Shown here piece by piece: positions 26,852 to 36,206 of a DNA stretch of 64,000 nt. Each line of letters begins with the position of its first letter. Position 1 is the first letter of the stretch. The stretch is from JAYQKL01 sp049889415. Its GTDB lineage: Bacteria; Pseudomonadota; Alphaproteobacteria; RS24. The position numbers and the translations under genes were made by a program. The notes beneath the pieces were generated by a model. The model was not told the DNA's origin. It worked only from the letters and a program-made list of their open reading frames with translations, and ran no database searches. The DNA is taken from positions 492,229 to 556,228 of the forward strand of contig JBMHDL010000003.1 in NCBI GenBank assembly GCA_049889415.1. The letters run 5' to 3'.

Positions 26852-27502
26852 ATGCCTGCACAGCAGCAACAATTGAATATGGCGGCCCTGAAGGCGGCGG
26901 AGTTGAAGACTGACCCGTATGACTATCTGGTGGTTGAAAACTTCATCAACCAAGACTGTTTCGCCTCTGTTACGGCGGATTTTCCGGCTATTCACGAGGC
27001 CGGCTCGTTCCCGCCCGACACGCTGGATATCCGCGGCGCCTTCGCTGATTTGCTGGCCGAAATGGACGGGGAAGCCTTTCGACAGGCCGTTGAAGAAAAA
27101 TTCAACCTGTCATTGGCAGATAACCCGACCATGTTTACGGTGCGGGGAAAATGCGCCTTGCATAACGGTAAAATCCATAATGACAGTGATACCAAAATTA
27201 TCACCGTCTTGCTGTATCTGAATGATGCGACCTGGCAGGCCGATGGCGGGCGTTTGCGGATTTTGCGCGACCGGCATGACCTTGGAAATATGGTCGAGGA
27301 AATCAATCCGAATGGCGGCACCCTGTTAGTGTTCCGGCGCAGCGACCAGTCATGGCACGGCCACGAACCTTATGAAGGCATCCGCCGCGCTGTTCAGATG
27401 AACTGGGTCACCAGTGAGGCTGTCGTCGCGCATGAGCAGCGCCGGCATAAATTTTCCGCCTTTGTCAAAAGACTGAATCCCCTTAGGGCTTTAAGAGGGT
27501 AA
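26852..27502 (+). CDS. 2-oxoglutarate/Fe(II)-dependent oxygenase
   Basis: A 216-residue cupin-fold dioxygenase. The iron site is His109 and Asp111 (KIHNDSD) with the distal His169 (SWHGHEP), and the 2-oxoglutarate-binding arginine is Arg178 or 179 (GIRRAVQMNW). The strand TVLLYLNDATWQADGGRLRIL is typical of the 2OG-FeII_Oxy_3 group that hydroxylates prolyl or other protein or small-molecule substrates. It begins 33 bases after the ELM1 gene and ends 33 bases before the unknown 654-residue gene, so the three may be one operon. Substrate unknown; the neighbour is a candidate. Confidence 0.87.
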   Translation: MPAQQQQLNMAALKAAELKTDPYDYLVVENFINQDCFASVTADFPAIHEAGSFPPDTLDIRGAFADLLAEMDGEAFRQAVEEKFNLSLADNPTMFTVRGKCALHNGKIHNDSDTKIITVLLYLNDATWQADGGRLRILRDRHDLGNMVEEINPNGGTLLVFRRSDQSWHGHEPYEGIRRAVQMNWVTSEAVVAHEQRRHKFSAFVKRLNPLRALRG

Positions 27503-27535
27503 TTTCGGCAAGGCCGGACGTGGAGCAATTATTGC

Positions 27536-29500
27536 ATGTCGCTTGAAATCAAAACTTTTTCCAATGCAGATTTGTCACAAGGCTGGCGACCCGGCAACAA
27601 TGCAGGCGGCCAGAGCCTGTTCAAGGCGCTCGGCCATCCGCAAACCGCCCGGCGTGCACAGGCCATGATGGATACGCTGGCACAATCCGGTCGCATCGCC
27701 GTCTATGACCCGACCGGCATGATCAATAATTTTCATGCCTATTACGACCTGACACAAATTGATATGGCCGGATATTATGTTCAGCGCGTTGAGGATTTGG
27801 GGACTGAATTTATGGGATATGGTGCCCGCCCATTGACCGAGTTGTCCGAAAGCGGGGCCGACAAAGTTCTGGTCCTGCTGTTTGATGCAGAACGAATCCT
27901 TGCGCCTTTGTCACCCGTTTTTGACACCTTGGACTGGATCAGTCTTGATGAGGTGAGGATTGACGACAGTCTGCTGTCCAATCCGCGCGATTATCTCGAC
28001 CCACTTAATTTTGCAACCAATTTTGCCCTGTTCCGTGACAAAGCGAGCAGCAATGGAGAAGACGGGTTGCACACACGCGTAGCAACCGCAAATTATTGGG
28101 GATTTCACGGTGCGACCGACCCGGCGCTGTGGCTGTGCCTGATTGCAGAGGACGGCACCATTCTAGCGGAGTGGGAGGAGTCGTTACCCGGTCCCAACGC
28201 CCCGGTCGTTCTGGACAGTCGAGATGTTCGCAGTTCTCAAAATCTGGATGATTTTTCTGGCTCCCTTTACATTCACGCCGTGCGGATAAAGGGCCATGAT
28301 GTCGTCAAATATGCCTTGGATATTTTCGGTGAGGACGGCGCCGCCCTATCCTGCAATCACGACGCAAATGCGTGGCCTGCGGATTATTATGCCGGCATGC
28401 CGGCCCCGGATGCAGACGAAACCCTGCACCTTTTTGTACAAAATTCACACCCAATGGAAATACCGGCCAATGTCATCGGCTTTGGCCGCGTCGGACATGA
28501 GGAGCGAATCAATTATGACAAGCCCATCGCACCTTTTGCTACGGCTGCCATTGATGTCGGGGCACTGTTGCCGGACACGGACTTTCCCGACCAGATTGAA
28601 ATCACCGCTGGGCGTTATTTTGTACGTCCGCGATACGAAGTCCGGCGCGGCAACCGTCACCGGCGCATCGCCCATGCCAATGTTGAACGCACAGACCTCA
28701 AACCTGACCCAAACCTGCCGGAACTAGGAAAGACTATGGGTAAAGGCTACATCATGCCTTTGCCGGTGCTGCCGACTGACCGCTTTGAGACCATTATGCT
28801 GCCGACCCCGATGGCCCGTGATGAAGAAAGTCTGCCGGTCAAAGCGGTATTGGTGGATGGGGACGGAACCCAGCGCGGTGAGAAATTTCTCGGCAATATC
28901 GCCCGCTCCCACCACATCGCCCTTGATATTCAAGACTGGATGCAGGAGCAAAACCTTGAATTGTCCGCCGGTCACGGCCATGTTGAATTCCTGTATGATT
29001 TTCGGGACGGCGGAGACGGCAATGGCTGGCTGCACGCACTGGCGCGGATTGAACAAAAATCCTCAGGACATCGTGCGGAAACGATTTTTGGAGCGCATAT
29101 TTTCAATACGCCAATCATTTACAAGGACGAACCGCAAAGCTATATCAACCGGCCGCCGGGGCTGACCACGCGCCTGTTCCTGCGCATCGGACACCATATC
29201 GGGCTTGAGACCATGTGCAAACTCATCTACCCGGCGTCACTGCCCTGGCACGATAAATCAAGCACCGTCATTCAACTGATTGGCGAGAGTGGGCAAACCG
29301 TAGCGGAACGGAATATTGAAATCGCCTGTGGCGGCTCGACCTTTTTCCTGTTGTCGGAGATGTTCTCCACAGCCGAACTGGAAAAAACTGGTGCCAGTGG
29401 CTATGTATTGATACGCGACACAAGCTGTCGTCTGTTTGGTTTTCACGGTCTGTTGCAAAGCGATAAGAGCTTTTGTCTTGACCATATGTTTGGGTTTTAA
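27536..29500 (+). CDS. Unrecognised 654-residue protein, coupled to trxB
   Basis: I do not recognise this family. The protein has no signal peptide, no membrane segment and few cysteines, so it should be cytoplasmic. It is acidic and strand-rich, with roughly three parts: an N-terminal 120 residues with YDPTGMINNFHAYYDL and LGTEFMGYGARPLTE, a central part rich in jelly-roll-like strands (about 200-400) containing FGRVGHEERINYDKP and GRYFVRPRYEVRRGN, and a C-terminal part (about 480-654) with GHVEFLYDFRDGGDGNGWLHALARIEQ. The central strands could be carbohydrate- or protein-binding. It stops two bases before the trxB ATG, so translation is coupled. Confidence 0.8.
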   Translation: MSLEIKTFSNADLSQGWRPGNNAGGQSLFKALGHPQTARRAQAMMDTLAQSGRIAVYDPTGMINNFHAYYDLTQIDMAGYYVQRVEDLGTEFMGYGARPLTELSESGADKVLVLLFDAERILAPLSPVFDTLDWISLDEVRIDDSLLSNPRDYLDPLNFATNFALFRDKASSNGEDGLHTRVATANYWGFHGATDPALWLCLIAEDGTILAEWEESLPGPNAPVVLDSRDVRSSQNLDDFSGSLYIHAVRIKGHDVVKYALDIFGEDGAALSCNHDANAWPADYYAGMPAPDADETLHLFVQNSHPMEIPANVIGFGRVGHEERINYDKPIAPFATAAIDVGALLPDTDFPDQIEITAGRYFVRPRYEVRRGNRHRRIAHANVERTDLKPDPNLPELGKTMGKGYIMPLPVLPTDRFETIMLPTPMARDEESLPVKAVLVDGDGTQRGEKFLGNIARSHHIALDIQDWMQEQNLELSAGHGHVEFLYDFRDGGDGNGWLHALARIEQKSSGHRAETIFGAHIFNTPIIYKDEPQSYINRPPGLTTRLFLRIGHHIGLETMCKLIYPASLPWHDKSSTVIQLIGESGQTVAERNIEIACGGSTFFLLSEMFSTAELEKTGASGYVLIRDTSCRLFGFHGLLQSDKSFCLDHMFGF

Positions 29501-29502
29501 AA

Positions 29503-30465
29503 ATGTCTGAAAAACACACAAAAGTCCTCATCATCGGATCCGGCCCGGCCGGATACACCGCCGCCATTTACGCTGCCCGCGCCATGCTGGAACCGGTCAT
29601 GGTTCGCGGCATCCAGCCAGGCGGCCAGCTGACCATCACCACCGATGTCGAAAACTACCCCGGCTTTGCCGATGCTGTGCAAGGACCGTGGCTAATGGAA
29701 CAGATGGAAGCACAGGCTGCCAATGTCGGCACCGAGCTAATTTCCGACATCATTACCAAGGCTGATTTGAGCCAGCGCCCGTTCCGCTGCACCGGCGACA
29801 GCGGCACCGTCTATACGGCCGATACGGTTGTCATCGCCACCGGTGCCCAGGCCAAATGGCTCGGGCTTGAAAGTGAAACCAAGTTTCAGGGCTTTGGTGT
29901 ATCGGCCTGCGCCACATGCGACGGTTTTTTCTACCGCGACAAGGAAGTTCTGGTCGTTGGCGGCGGCAATACAGCAGTTGAAGAGGCTTTGTTCCTGACC
30001 AATTTCGCATCCAAAGTTACCCTGGTCCATCGCCGTGACGCCCTACGCTGTGAGAAGATTTTGGAAGACCGCCTGCTCAAACATGACAAAATCGAGGTGG
30101 CCTGGAACAGCACGATTGACGAGATCGTCGGTGATGAAAACCCGCTTGGCGTGACAGGGGCCGTTCTGCGCGACACTCAAACCGGGGAGACCCGCTCCAT
30201 CGACGCCGACGGCATTTTCATCGCCATCGGTCACGCGCCCTCAACGGAGCTGTTCACCGCGCAGCTTGAAACCAAATCAGGCGGCTATCTGATCACAAAG
30301 CCGGACAGTACCGCCACGTCCATTCTTGGGGTATTTGCCGCCGGGGATGTGACCGACGATATTTATCGGCAAGCCGTGACGGCCGCCGGCATGGGATGCA
30401 TGGCGGCACTGGAGGCGGAAAAATATCTGGCTGAACTCGAAGCCGAGGCGCAGGCCGCCGAATAA
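29503..30465 (+). CDS. trxB: Thioredoxin-disulfide reductase
   Basis: NADPH-dependent flavoenzyme that reduces thioredoxin. The 320 residues show the FAD motif IIGSGPAGYTAAIYAARA, the NADPH motif VGGGNTAVEEALFLTNFAS with HRRD for the 2'-phosphate, the redox-active CATC (ACATCDGFFY), and the C-terminal GVFAAGDVTDDIYRQAVTAAG. Its start is two bases after the stop of the unknown gene. It converges with the aminotransferase gene nine bases downstream. Confidence 0.97.
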   Translation: MSEKHTKVLIIGSGPAGYTAAIYAARAMLEPVMVRGIQPGGQLTITTDVENYPGFADAVQGPWLMEQMEAQAANVGTELISDIITKADLSQRPFRCTGDSGTVYTADTVVIATGAQAKWLGLESETKFQGFGVSACATCDGFFYRDKEVLVVGGGNTAVEEALFLTNFASKVTLVHRRDALRCEKILEDRLLKHDKIEVAWNSTIDEIVGDENPLGVTGAVLRDTQTGETRSIDADGIFIAIGHAPSTELFTAQLETKSGGYLITKPDSTATSILGVFAAGDVTDDIYRQAVTAAGMGCMAALEAEKYLAELEAEAQAAE

Positions 30466-30474
30466 GACTGAAAG

Positions 30475-31677
30475 TCAGCTCAAGCTGGCTGTGAACCGGG
30501 CAATGCGCGAACAGGCTTCCTTCAAATTTTCATCGGATGTGGCATAAGAAATGCGGAAAAAAGGTGACAGGCCGAAGGCCGCACCATGCACAACCGCGAC
30601 GCCTTCCGCTTCGAGAAGAGCGGTTGCAAAATCTTCATCCGTGTCAATTCGCTTGCCGTCGGGTGTGGTTTTGCCAATAGTCCCGGCACAACTCGGATAA
30701 ACGTAAAACGCCCCCTCCGGTTTCAGGCATTCAATGCCATCCGCCTCATTGAGCATCTCAACGACCATGTCACGGCGGGCTTTGAACACCTCATTCCGCT
30801 CGGCGATATAGTCCTGCGGGCCGTTCAGCGCCTCAACAGAGGCCCATTGGCTGATGGATGTCGGGTTAGAGGTGGACTGCGATTGGATTTTCCGCATGGC
30901 GCCAATCAACTCAACCGGTCCGGCGCAATACCCGATGCGCCAGCCGGTCATGGCATAGGCTTTCGATACGCCATTCATGGTCAGCGTGCGGTCATACAAT
31001 GAAGGTTCAATCTGCGCAGGTGTCGCAAATTGAAATCCGTCATAAGTCAGATGCTCATACATGTCATCGGTCAGAATCCAGACATGCGGGTACTTGACCA
31101 AAACATCGGTCAGTTTTTTCAACTCCTCGGCAGTGTATGCCGCGCCGGTTGGGTTGGATGGGGAATTGAAGATAAACCATTTGGTTTTGTCGGTAATGGC
31201 CGCTTCCAGCGCCTCGGGTTGAAGCTTAAACCCGTCCGCTTGCTGCGCTTCAACAATCACGGGCGTCCCGCCGGCCAGATTGACCATATCCGGATAACTC
31301 ACCCAATAGGGCGCCGGGATGATGACCTCGTCACCGGGGTTCAATGTCGCCATCATCGCATCATAAATAACCGGCTTGCCGCCAGGCGCCACAAAGCATT
31401 GGGATGGTTCATAGTCCAGCCCGTTGTCGCGCTTGAATTTGTCGCAAATGGCTTGCTTCAGCTCAGGAATTCCATCAACAGCGGTGTATTTAGTTTCACC
31501 GCGGGAAATCGCATCAATACCAGCCTGTTTGATGTTTTCGGGCGTGTCAAAGTCAGGCTCACCGGCGCCGAGGCCAATCACGTCACGCCCGGCGGCCCGC
31601 AACTCCCGTGCCTTATCGGACACGGCAACAGTGGCGGATGGTTTAACCCTGGACAGTGTATCTGATAAAAAAGCCAT
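30475..31677 (-). CDS. Pyridoxal-phosphate aminotransferase, aspartate type (fold I, class I)
   Basis: A 400-residue aminotransferase close to the Ib aspartate/prephenate aminotransferases common in alphaproteobacteria. It has GLGAGEPDFDTPENI at the N-terminus, SNPTGAAYT, the PLP lysine in NGVSKAYAMTGWRIGY, and the substrate arginine region FFRISYATSDENLKEA. It transfers amino groups between aspartate/glutamate and oxoacids. An upstream in-frame extension of 15 codons was rejected: GGGAG six bases before the MAFLSDTLSRV codon marks the start. It is divergent from uvrB. Confidence 0.92.
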   Translation of the reverse strand: MAFLSDTLSRVKPSATVAVSDKARELRAAGRDVIGLGAGEPDFDTPENIKQAGIDAISRGETKYTAVDGIPELKQAICDKFKRDNGLDYEPSQCFVAPGGKPVIYDAMMATLNPGDEVIIPAPYWVSYPDMVNLAGGTPVIVEAQQADGFKLQPEALEAAITDKTKWFIFNSPSNPTGAAYTAEELKKLTDVLVKYPHVWILTDDMYEHLTYDGFQFATPAQIEPSLYDRTLTMNGVSKAYAMTGWRIGYCAGPVELIGAMRKIQSQSTSNPTSISQWASVEALNGPQDYIAERNEVFKARRDMVVEMLNEADGIECLKPEGAFYVYPSCAGTIGKTTPDGKRIDTDEDFATALLEAEGVAVVHGAAFGLSPFFRISYATSDENLKEACSRIARFTASLS

Positions 31678-31852
31678 AACGGACTCCCGACTGGATGACG
31701 TGCTGTTGGAAAATACTGCCAACAGGATGCAGTTTCAAGCAGAATAGAGGCAAGCGGTCATAATGGTTCGGTAAACGGACAGGAGACGTGTAAAACCCGT
31801 GAAAAATTGAAAACGCCTTAGCAAATCCGATGACACCGACTATATTCTTCCC

Positions 31853-34102
31853 ATGACCGACACTGAAGAAAGCTTGACCGGAAGAAAACCGCTTGCGCCC
31901 ATTGCCGAACCCGGCATGGAAGAAGGCATGGTGACGGAGTTCGTTCCGCATCGTCCGGTCCGGCCGGAAAAAAGTGAAGGCGGCGTCAAATTTCAGCTGT
32001 CCTCGGAATTCGCCCCCGCCGGCGACCAGCCCGCCGCGATTGCCGAACTGCATGACGGCATCAGCAACAAGGAACGTGATCAGGTGCTGCTGGGCGTCAC
32101 CGGCTCCGGCAAAACCTTCACCATGGCCAACATCATTCAAAACACCCAGCGACCGGCCTTGATATTGGCCCCCAACAAGACCCTTGCGGCCCAACTTTAT
32201 GGGGAATTCAAGGCATTTTTCCCCGAAAATGCAGTTGAATATTTCGTGTCCTATTACGACTATTATCAGCCGGAAGCCTATGTACCGCGCACCGACACCT
32301 ATATTGAAAAGGAAAGCAGCATCAATGAGCAGATTGACCGTCTGCGTCACTCTGCAACCCGTTCGCTGCTGGAACGGGATGATGTGATCATTGTTTCCTC
32401 AGTGTCCTGCATATACGGCATCGGGTCAGTTGAAACCTACACCGAAATGACATTTGACATTATCTCGGGAGAAACCCTACCCCGCGAACAACTTTTGGCG
32501 GATCTTGTGGCCCTGCAATATACCCGCAATGACCTTGCCTTTGCCCGCGGTGACTTCAGGGTCCGTGGCGACGTGATAGAAGTGTTCCCGGCCCACTATG
32601 AAGACCGGGCCTGGCGTATTGAGCTGTTCGGAGATGAGGTTGACGCAATCACCGAGTTTGACCCGCTGACCGGCCAGAAAACCGCCAATCTCGATACAAT
32701 CCGGATTTATGCCAACAGCCATTATGTGACCCCGCGCCCAACCCTTCAGCAGGCTGTCGAAGAAATCAAAAAGGAGCTGAAAATCCGGCTAGCGGAATTT
32801 GATGCTGCCGGGCGACTGCTGGAGGCGCAACGGCTGGAACAGCGCACCATGTTCGACATTGAAATGCTGACCGCCACCGGAAGCTGCCAGGGGATTGAGA
32901 ATTACTCCCGCTACCTGACGGCGCGGCGGCCGGGTGAACCGCCCCCGACCCTGTTTGAATACCTGCCCGACAATTGCCTGTTGTTCACCGATGAAAGCCA
33001 TGTGACCGTGCCGCAAATTGGCGGCATGTTCCGCGGCGACTTCAAGCGTAAATCAACCCTTGCGGAGCATGGCTTCCGCCTGCCCAGCTGTGCCGATAAT
33101 CGACCGCTCCGGTTTGAGGAATGGGATGCCATGCGCCCTCAGACCATTCACGTATCAGCCACACCGGGACCTTGGGAAATGGAACGCACGGGTGGGGTGT
33201 TCACGGAGCAGGTCATCCGCCCCACCGGTCTGATTGACCCGGTCTGTGAGGTGCGTCCGGCATCCTCCCAGGTTGATGATTTAATCGCCGAATGTCATGA
33301 CATCGCCAAACAAGGCAATCGGGTGCTGGTTACGACCCTGACCAAGAAAATGGCCGAAGACCTGACCGAATACATGCATGAGCAGGGATTGAGGGTGCGC
33401 TATATGCATTCGGACATTGACACGCTGGAGCGAATTGAAATCGTCCGTGATCTGCGCCTTGGTGCCTATGACATTCTGGTCGGCATCAATCTGCTGCGCG
33501 AGGGGCTGGACATACCCGAATGTGCACTGGTCGCGATTTTGGACGCCGACAAGGAAGGGTTTCTGCGCTCTGAAACCTCCTTGATCCAGACCATCGGACG
33601 GGCGGCGCGTAATGTTGACGGCCGGGTTCTGCTCTATGCCGACAAAATGACCGGCTCGCTGGAACGGGCGCTGTCGGAAACCCAAAGACGGCGGGAAAAG
33701 CAGCAAGCCCACAACCTTGAAAACAACATTACGCCTGAGACCGTACGCAAGAATATCGGGGACATTTTGGAGGATATCAGCGACGGAGATGCCGCCGCCC
33801 CTGGCCCCTACAAAGTGCAGGGCGGCATGGCCGAAGGGGCTGTGCCTGCCCTCCACGGCAGCAATATGCGTACCCATATTGAGGCTCTTGAAAAGCAAAT
33901 GCATGAAGCTGCGGAAAATCTGGAATTTGAAACCGCGGCACGTCTGCGCGATGAAATCAAGCGCCTTCAGGATACCGAACTGATCATTGCCGACGACCCG
34001 TTGGCGCGGCAAAGCGACGTGGAGAGCAGATTGGCTGAAACCAGTGGCAAAGCCACTCCAAAGAAAAAAAAGCATAAAAGAAAAATCCGCAGAGGCGTTT
34101 AA
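31853..34102 (+). CDS. uvrB: Excinuclease ABC subunit B
   Basis: Damage-verifying helicase-like subunit of nucleotide excision repair. The 749 residues include Walker A (GVTGSGKTFTMAN), the beta-hairpin region YYDYYQPEAYVPRTDTYIEKE, the DEAD-box-like helicase motifs (LLFTDESH; SATPG; QTIGRAARNVDGRV), and a C-terminal UVR motif that binds UvrC (HIEALEKQMHEAAENLEFETAA). An N-terminal extension of about 45 residues precedes the usual start. The tail is very lysine-rich (KKKKHKRK). Followed by photolyase genes, so light-damage repair is clustered here. Confidence 0.97.
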   Translation: MTDTEESLTGRKPLAPIAEPGMEEGMVTEFVPHRPVRPEKSEGGVKFQLSSEFAPAGDQPAAIAELHDGISNKERDQVLLGVTGSGKTFTMANIIQNTQRPALILAPNKTLAAQLYGEFKAFFPENAVEYFVSYYDYYQPEAYVPRTDTYIEKESSINEQIDRLRHSATRSLLERDDVIIVSSVSCIYGIGSVETYTEMTFDIISGETLPREQLLADLVALQYTRNDLAFARGDFRVRGDVIEVFPAHYEDRAWRIELFGDEVDAITEFDPLTGQKTANLDTIRIYANSHYVTPRPTLQQAVEEIKKELKIRLAEFDAAGRLLEAQRLEQRTMFDIEMLTATGSCQGIENYSRYLTARRPGEPPPTLFEYLPDNCLLFTDESHVTVPQIGGMFRGDFKRKSTLAEHGFRLPSCADNRPLRFEEWDAMRPQTIHVSATPGPWEMERTGGVFTEQVIRPTGLIDPVCEVRPASSQVDDLIAECHDIAKQGNRVLVTTLTKKMAEDLTEYMHEQGLRVRYMHSDIDTLERIEIVRDLRLGAYDILVGINLLREGLDIPECALVAILDADKEGFLRSETSLIQTIGRAARNVDGRVLLYADKMTGSLERALSETQRRREKQQAHNLENNITPETVRKNIGDILEDISDGDAAAPGPYKVQGGMAEGAVPALHGSNMRTHIEALEKQMHEAAENLEFETAARLRDEIKRLQDTELIIADDPLARQSDVESRLAETSGKATPKKKKHKRKIRRGV

Positions 34103-34150
34103 TTCCGCAAAAAAAAGGGTAAGCTGTTTCCAACTGCTAGGGAGGCACTT

Positions 34151-34603
34151 ATGAAACCATTTCCACCTGTTCTGCTGGCAATTGGCATGCTTTTGGTTTA
34201 CCTGCTGGGTCAAGCGGCGCAATCTGGCAATCTCGGCCCACTTTTTGACAATCCAAGACTTCACATATCCGGTTGGGTCTTGCTGGTTTTAGGTGTGGCG
34301 GGCGTCATCAGCCTGATTTTCAAATTCCGCAAGAATGAAACTACGGTTTTGCCTGACGGGACACCCACCAACCTCATGACCGACGGCATCTATGCCTATA
34401 GCCGTAATCCGATTTATGTCCTGATGGGCATCGCGCTATTCGGGGTTGTATTGATCAACGGCGCTTGGATCGGTCTGACCGTCTTGCCGGTCTTTCTGGC
34501 ACTCGTCAATGTGCTGTGGATCCGGTTTGAGGAAGCGCAATTGGAAGCTCAGTTCGGCCAGGTTTATCTCGACTATAAAACCAGCGTCCGCAAGTGGCTC
34601 TGA
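34151..34603 (+). CDS. Isoprenylcysteine carboxyl methyltransferase-like membrane protein
   Basis: A 150-residue membrane protein with about four hydrophobic segments (7-25, 42-58, 93-108, 112-130) and the SAM-binding motif GIYAYSRNPIYVLM followed by EEAQLEAQFGQVYLDYKTSVRKW, which is diagnostic of the ICMT/PEMT-type family. Bacterial members have unknown acceptors; they are not known to methylate prenylated proteins. It stands alone between uvrB and the photolyase with a good ribosome-binding site (AGGGAGG). Confidence 0.85.
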   Translation: MKPFPPVLLAIGMLLVYLLGQAAQSGNLGPLFDNPRLHISGWVLLVLGVAGVISLIFKFRKNETTVLPDGTPTNLMTDGIYAYSRNPIYVLMGIALFGVVLINGAWIGLTVLPVFLALVNVLWIRFEEAQLEAQFGQVYLDYKTSVRKWL

Positions 34604-34670
34604 ACGCTCTGCGACAAACTGCAACTGGAAAGGCAATCCGACACGCTTAGATTAGGATCAGGAGTTGCTC

Positions 34671-36206
34671 ATGCAGGTAATCTGGTTCAAAAGGGATTTG
34701 CGCGCTGTTGACCATGCAGCTTTGCACGGTGCCGTCAATCATGCGCGGGCGCACAAACATCCTCTGCTCGCCCTGTATATTCTGGAACCGGAACTGTGGC
34801 GCCAGCCGGATATGTCGGGGCGGCATTACGCGTTTTTGACCGAATGTCTGCATGACCTTTACCGGGAGCTGAAAGCCCGCGGCATAACACTCTGCGTCAA
34901 AACCGGTGCGGCCGTGAGCGTACTGGACGACCTTAACGCCACCCATAAAATCCACGGTTTGTGGTCTCATCAGGAGACCTGGAACGGCTGGACCTACCAA
35001 CGTGACCGGGCAGTCAAAAAATGGTGCCAGCTGCATAATATTGACTGGCAGGAACCCCAACAATTCGGTGTTGTCCGCCGCCTGGCCAGCCGAGACCTCT
35101 GGGCCCGGGAGTGGCATCGGACAATGCTCACGCCGGCACCCTCCGATCTTGAAGGCCCTCCCCCCATCCATCCACAGGGTATGTTGACGGCGAGCGACAG
35201 GCTGCCGGAACCATCAGAGCTAAAATTGACCCCCGATCCCTGTCCAGAGCGCCCTCACGGAGGGCGTCAGGCTGGCCTGAAAATTCTGGACAGCTTCCTG
35301 CAGGACAGGGGACAACATTACCGCCGACAGATGTCTTCCCCTCTGACCGCTTTTGACGCCTGCTCACGCCTCTCACCCTATCTGGCGTTCGGCGCTGTCA
35401 GCATCCGCGAAGCGTTCCGGACATCCCTTGAGCGGCGCCAGGCTCTCGACGAAATGCCGACCAAAGACAGACCGAAAGGCTGGATTGGTTCGCTCAAGGC
35501 ATTTGAAAGCCGTTTGCGCTGGCATTGCCATTTCATCCAAAAGCTGGAAGACGAACCACGGCTGGAATTTGAGAATTTACATTCCGCCTATGACACTTTA
35601 CGCACTGAAGCTCTCGACAGGAAAAAGTTTGACGCCTGGGCACAAGGTTGCACCGGCTTTCCAATGATTGACGCCTGTATGCGCGCCCTCATCCAAACCG
35701 GCTGGCTGAACTTCCGTATGCGGGCCATGCTGATGAGCTTCGCCAGTTACCATTTGTGGTTGCATTGGCGAGACCCGGCGCTACATCTTGCGCGCCTGTT
35801 TGTTGATTATGAACCGGGCATTCATTACAGCCAGTGCCAGATGCAGTCCGGCACGACGGGCATCAACGCGATGCGCATCTATAACCCTGAGAAACAGAGC
35901 CGGGAGCAAGACCCCGATGGGGCGTTTCTGCGCAAATGGGTACCGGAAATCGCCGGCTTGCCGGATCATTTAATCCATACACCTTGGGTCAATCTGGCGC
36001 GTACCGACAATTATCCAGCCCCGATTGTTGATGAAAAAAAAGCCCGCAAAGCAGCTGCACAAGCACTTTACGGCCTCAGGCGCACGGCCGGTCACCGCAG
36101 CGAGTCCGGTCAGATTGTGGTCAAACACGGCAGCAGGCGGCGTCCCTCAAGCCCGCGCCGCAGCGGCAGGCGGAACATGCCGGAACAGCAGGAGCTGGAC
36201 CTCTAA
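34671..36206 (+). CDS. Deoxyribodipyrimidine photolyase / cryptochrome family protein
   Basis: A 511-residue flavoprotein with both photolyase halves: an N-terminal alpha/beta antenna domain (VIWFKRDLRAVDHAAL; HQETWNGWTYQRD) and a C-terminal FAD-binding helical domain (SRLSPYLAFGAVSIREAF; CTGFPMIDACMRALIQTGWLNFRMRAML; YEPGIHYSQCQMQSGTTGIN). It probably repairs UV pyrimidine dimers with light, but this subgroup (PGIHYSQCQMQSG in place of the classical DGD-NGGWQW) also includes cryptochrome-like members, so repair versus signalling is open. Start: ATG six bases after AGGAG (an upstream TTG was rejected). The C-terminus is basic and Arg/Ser-rich. Convergent with, and overlapping by four bases, the split photolyase operon. 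Confidence 0.9.
   Translation: MQVIWFKRDLRAVDHAALHGAVNHARAHKHPLLALYILEPELWRQPDMSGRHYAFLTECLHDLYRELKARGITLCVKTGAAVSVLDDLNATHKIHGLWSHQETWNGWTYQRDRAVKKWCQLHNIDWQEPQQFGVVRRLASRDLWAREWHRTMLTPAPSDLEGPPPIHPQGMLTASDRLPEPSELKLTPDPCPERPHGGRQAGLKILDSFLQDRGQHYRRQMSSPLTAFDACSRLSPYLAFGAVSIREAFRTSLERRQALDEMPTKDRPKGWIGSLKAFESRLRWHCHFIQKLEDEPRLEFENLHSAYDTLRTEALDRKKFDAWAQGCTGFPMIDACMRALIQTGWLNFRMRAMLMSFASYHLWLHWRDPALHLARLFVDYEPGIHYSQCQMQSGTTGINAMRIYNPEKQSREQDPDGAFLRKWVPEIAGLPDHLIHTPWVNLARTDNYPAPIVDEKKARKAAAQALYGLRRTAGHRSESGQIVVKHGSRRRPSSPRRSGRRNMPEQQELDL

Noticed and set aside
31643..32350. A 235-residue minus-strand open frame at the uvrB start
   Set aside because: Opposite the UvrB Walker A region, overlapping the divergent aminotransferase promoter, with no family pattern.
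33281..34264. A 327-residue minus-strand open frame opposite the end of uvrB
   Set aside because: Reading the highly conserved UvrB C-terminal helicase and UVR motif shows the plus strand is the coding one; the antisense translation shows no known pattern.
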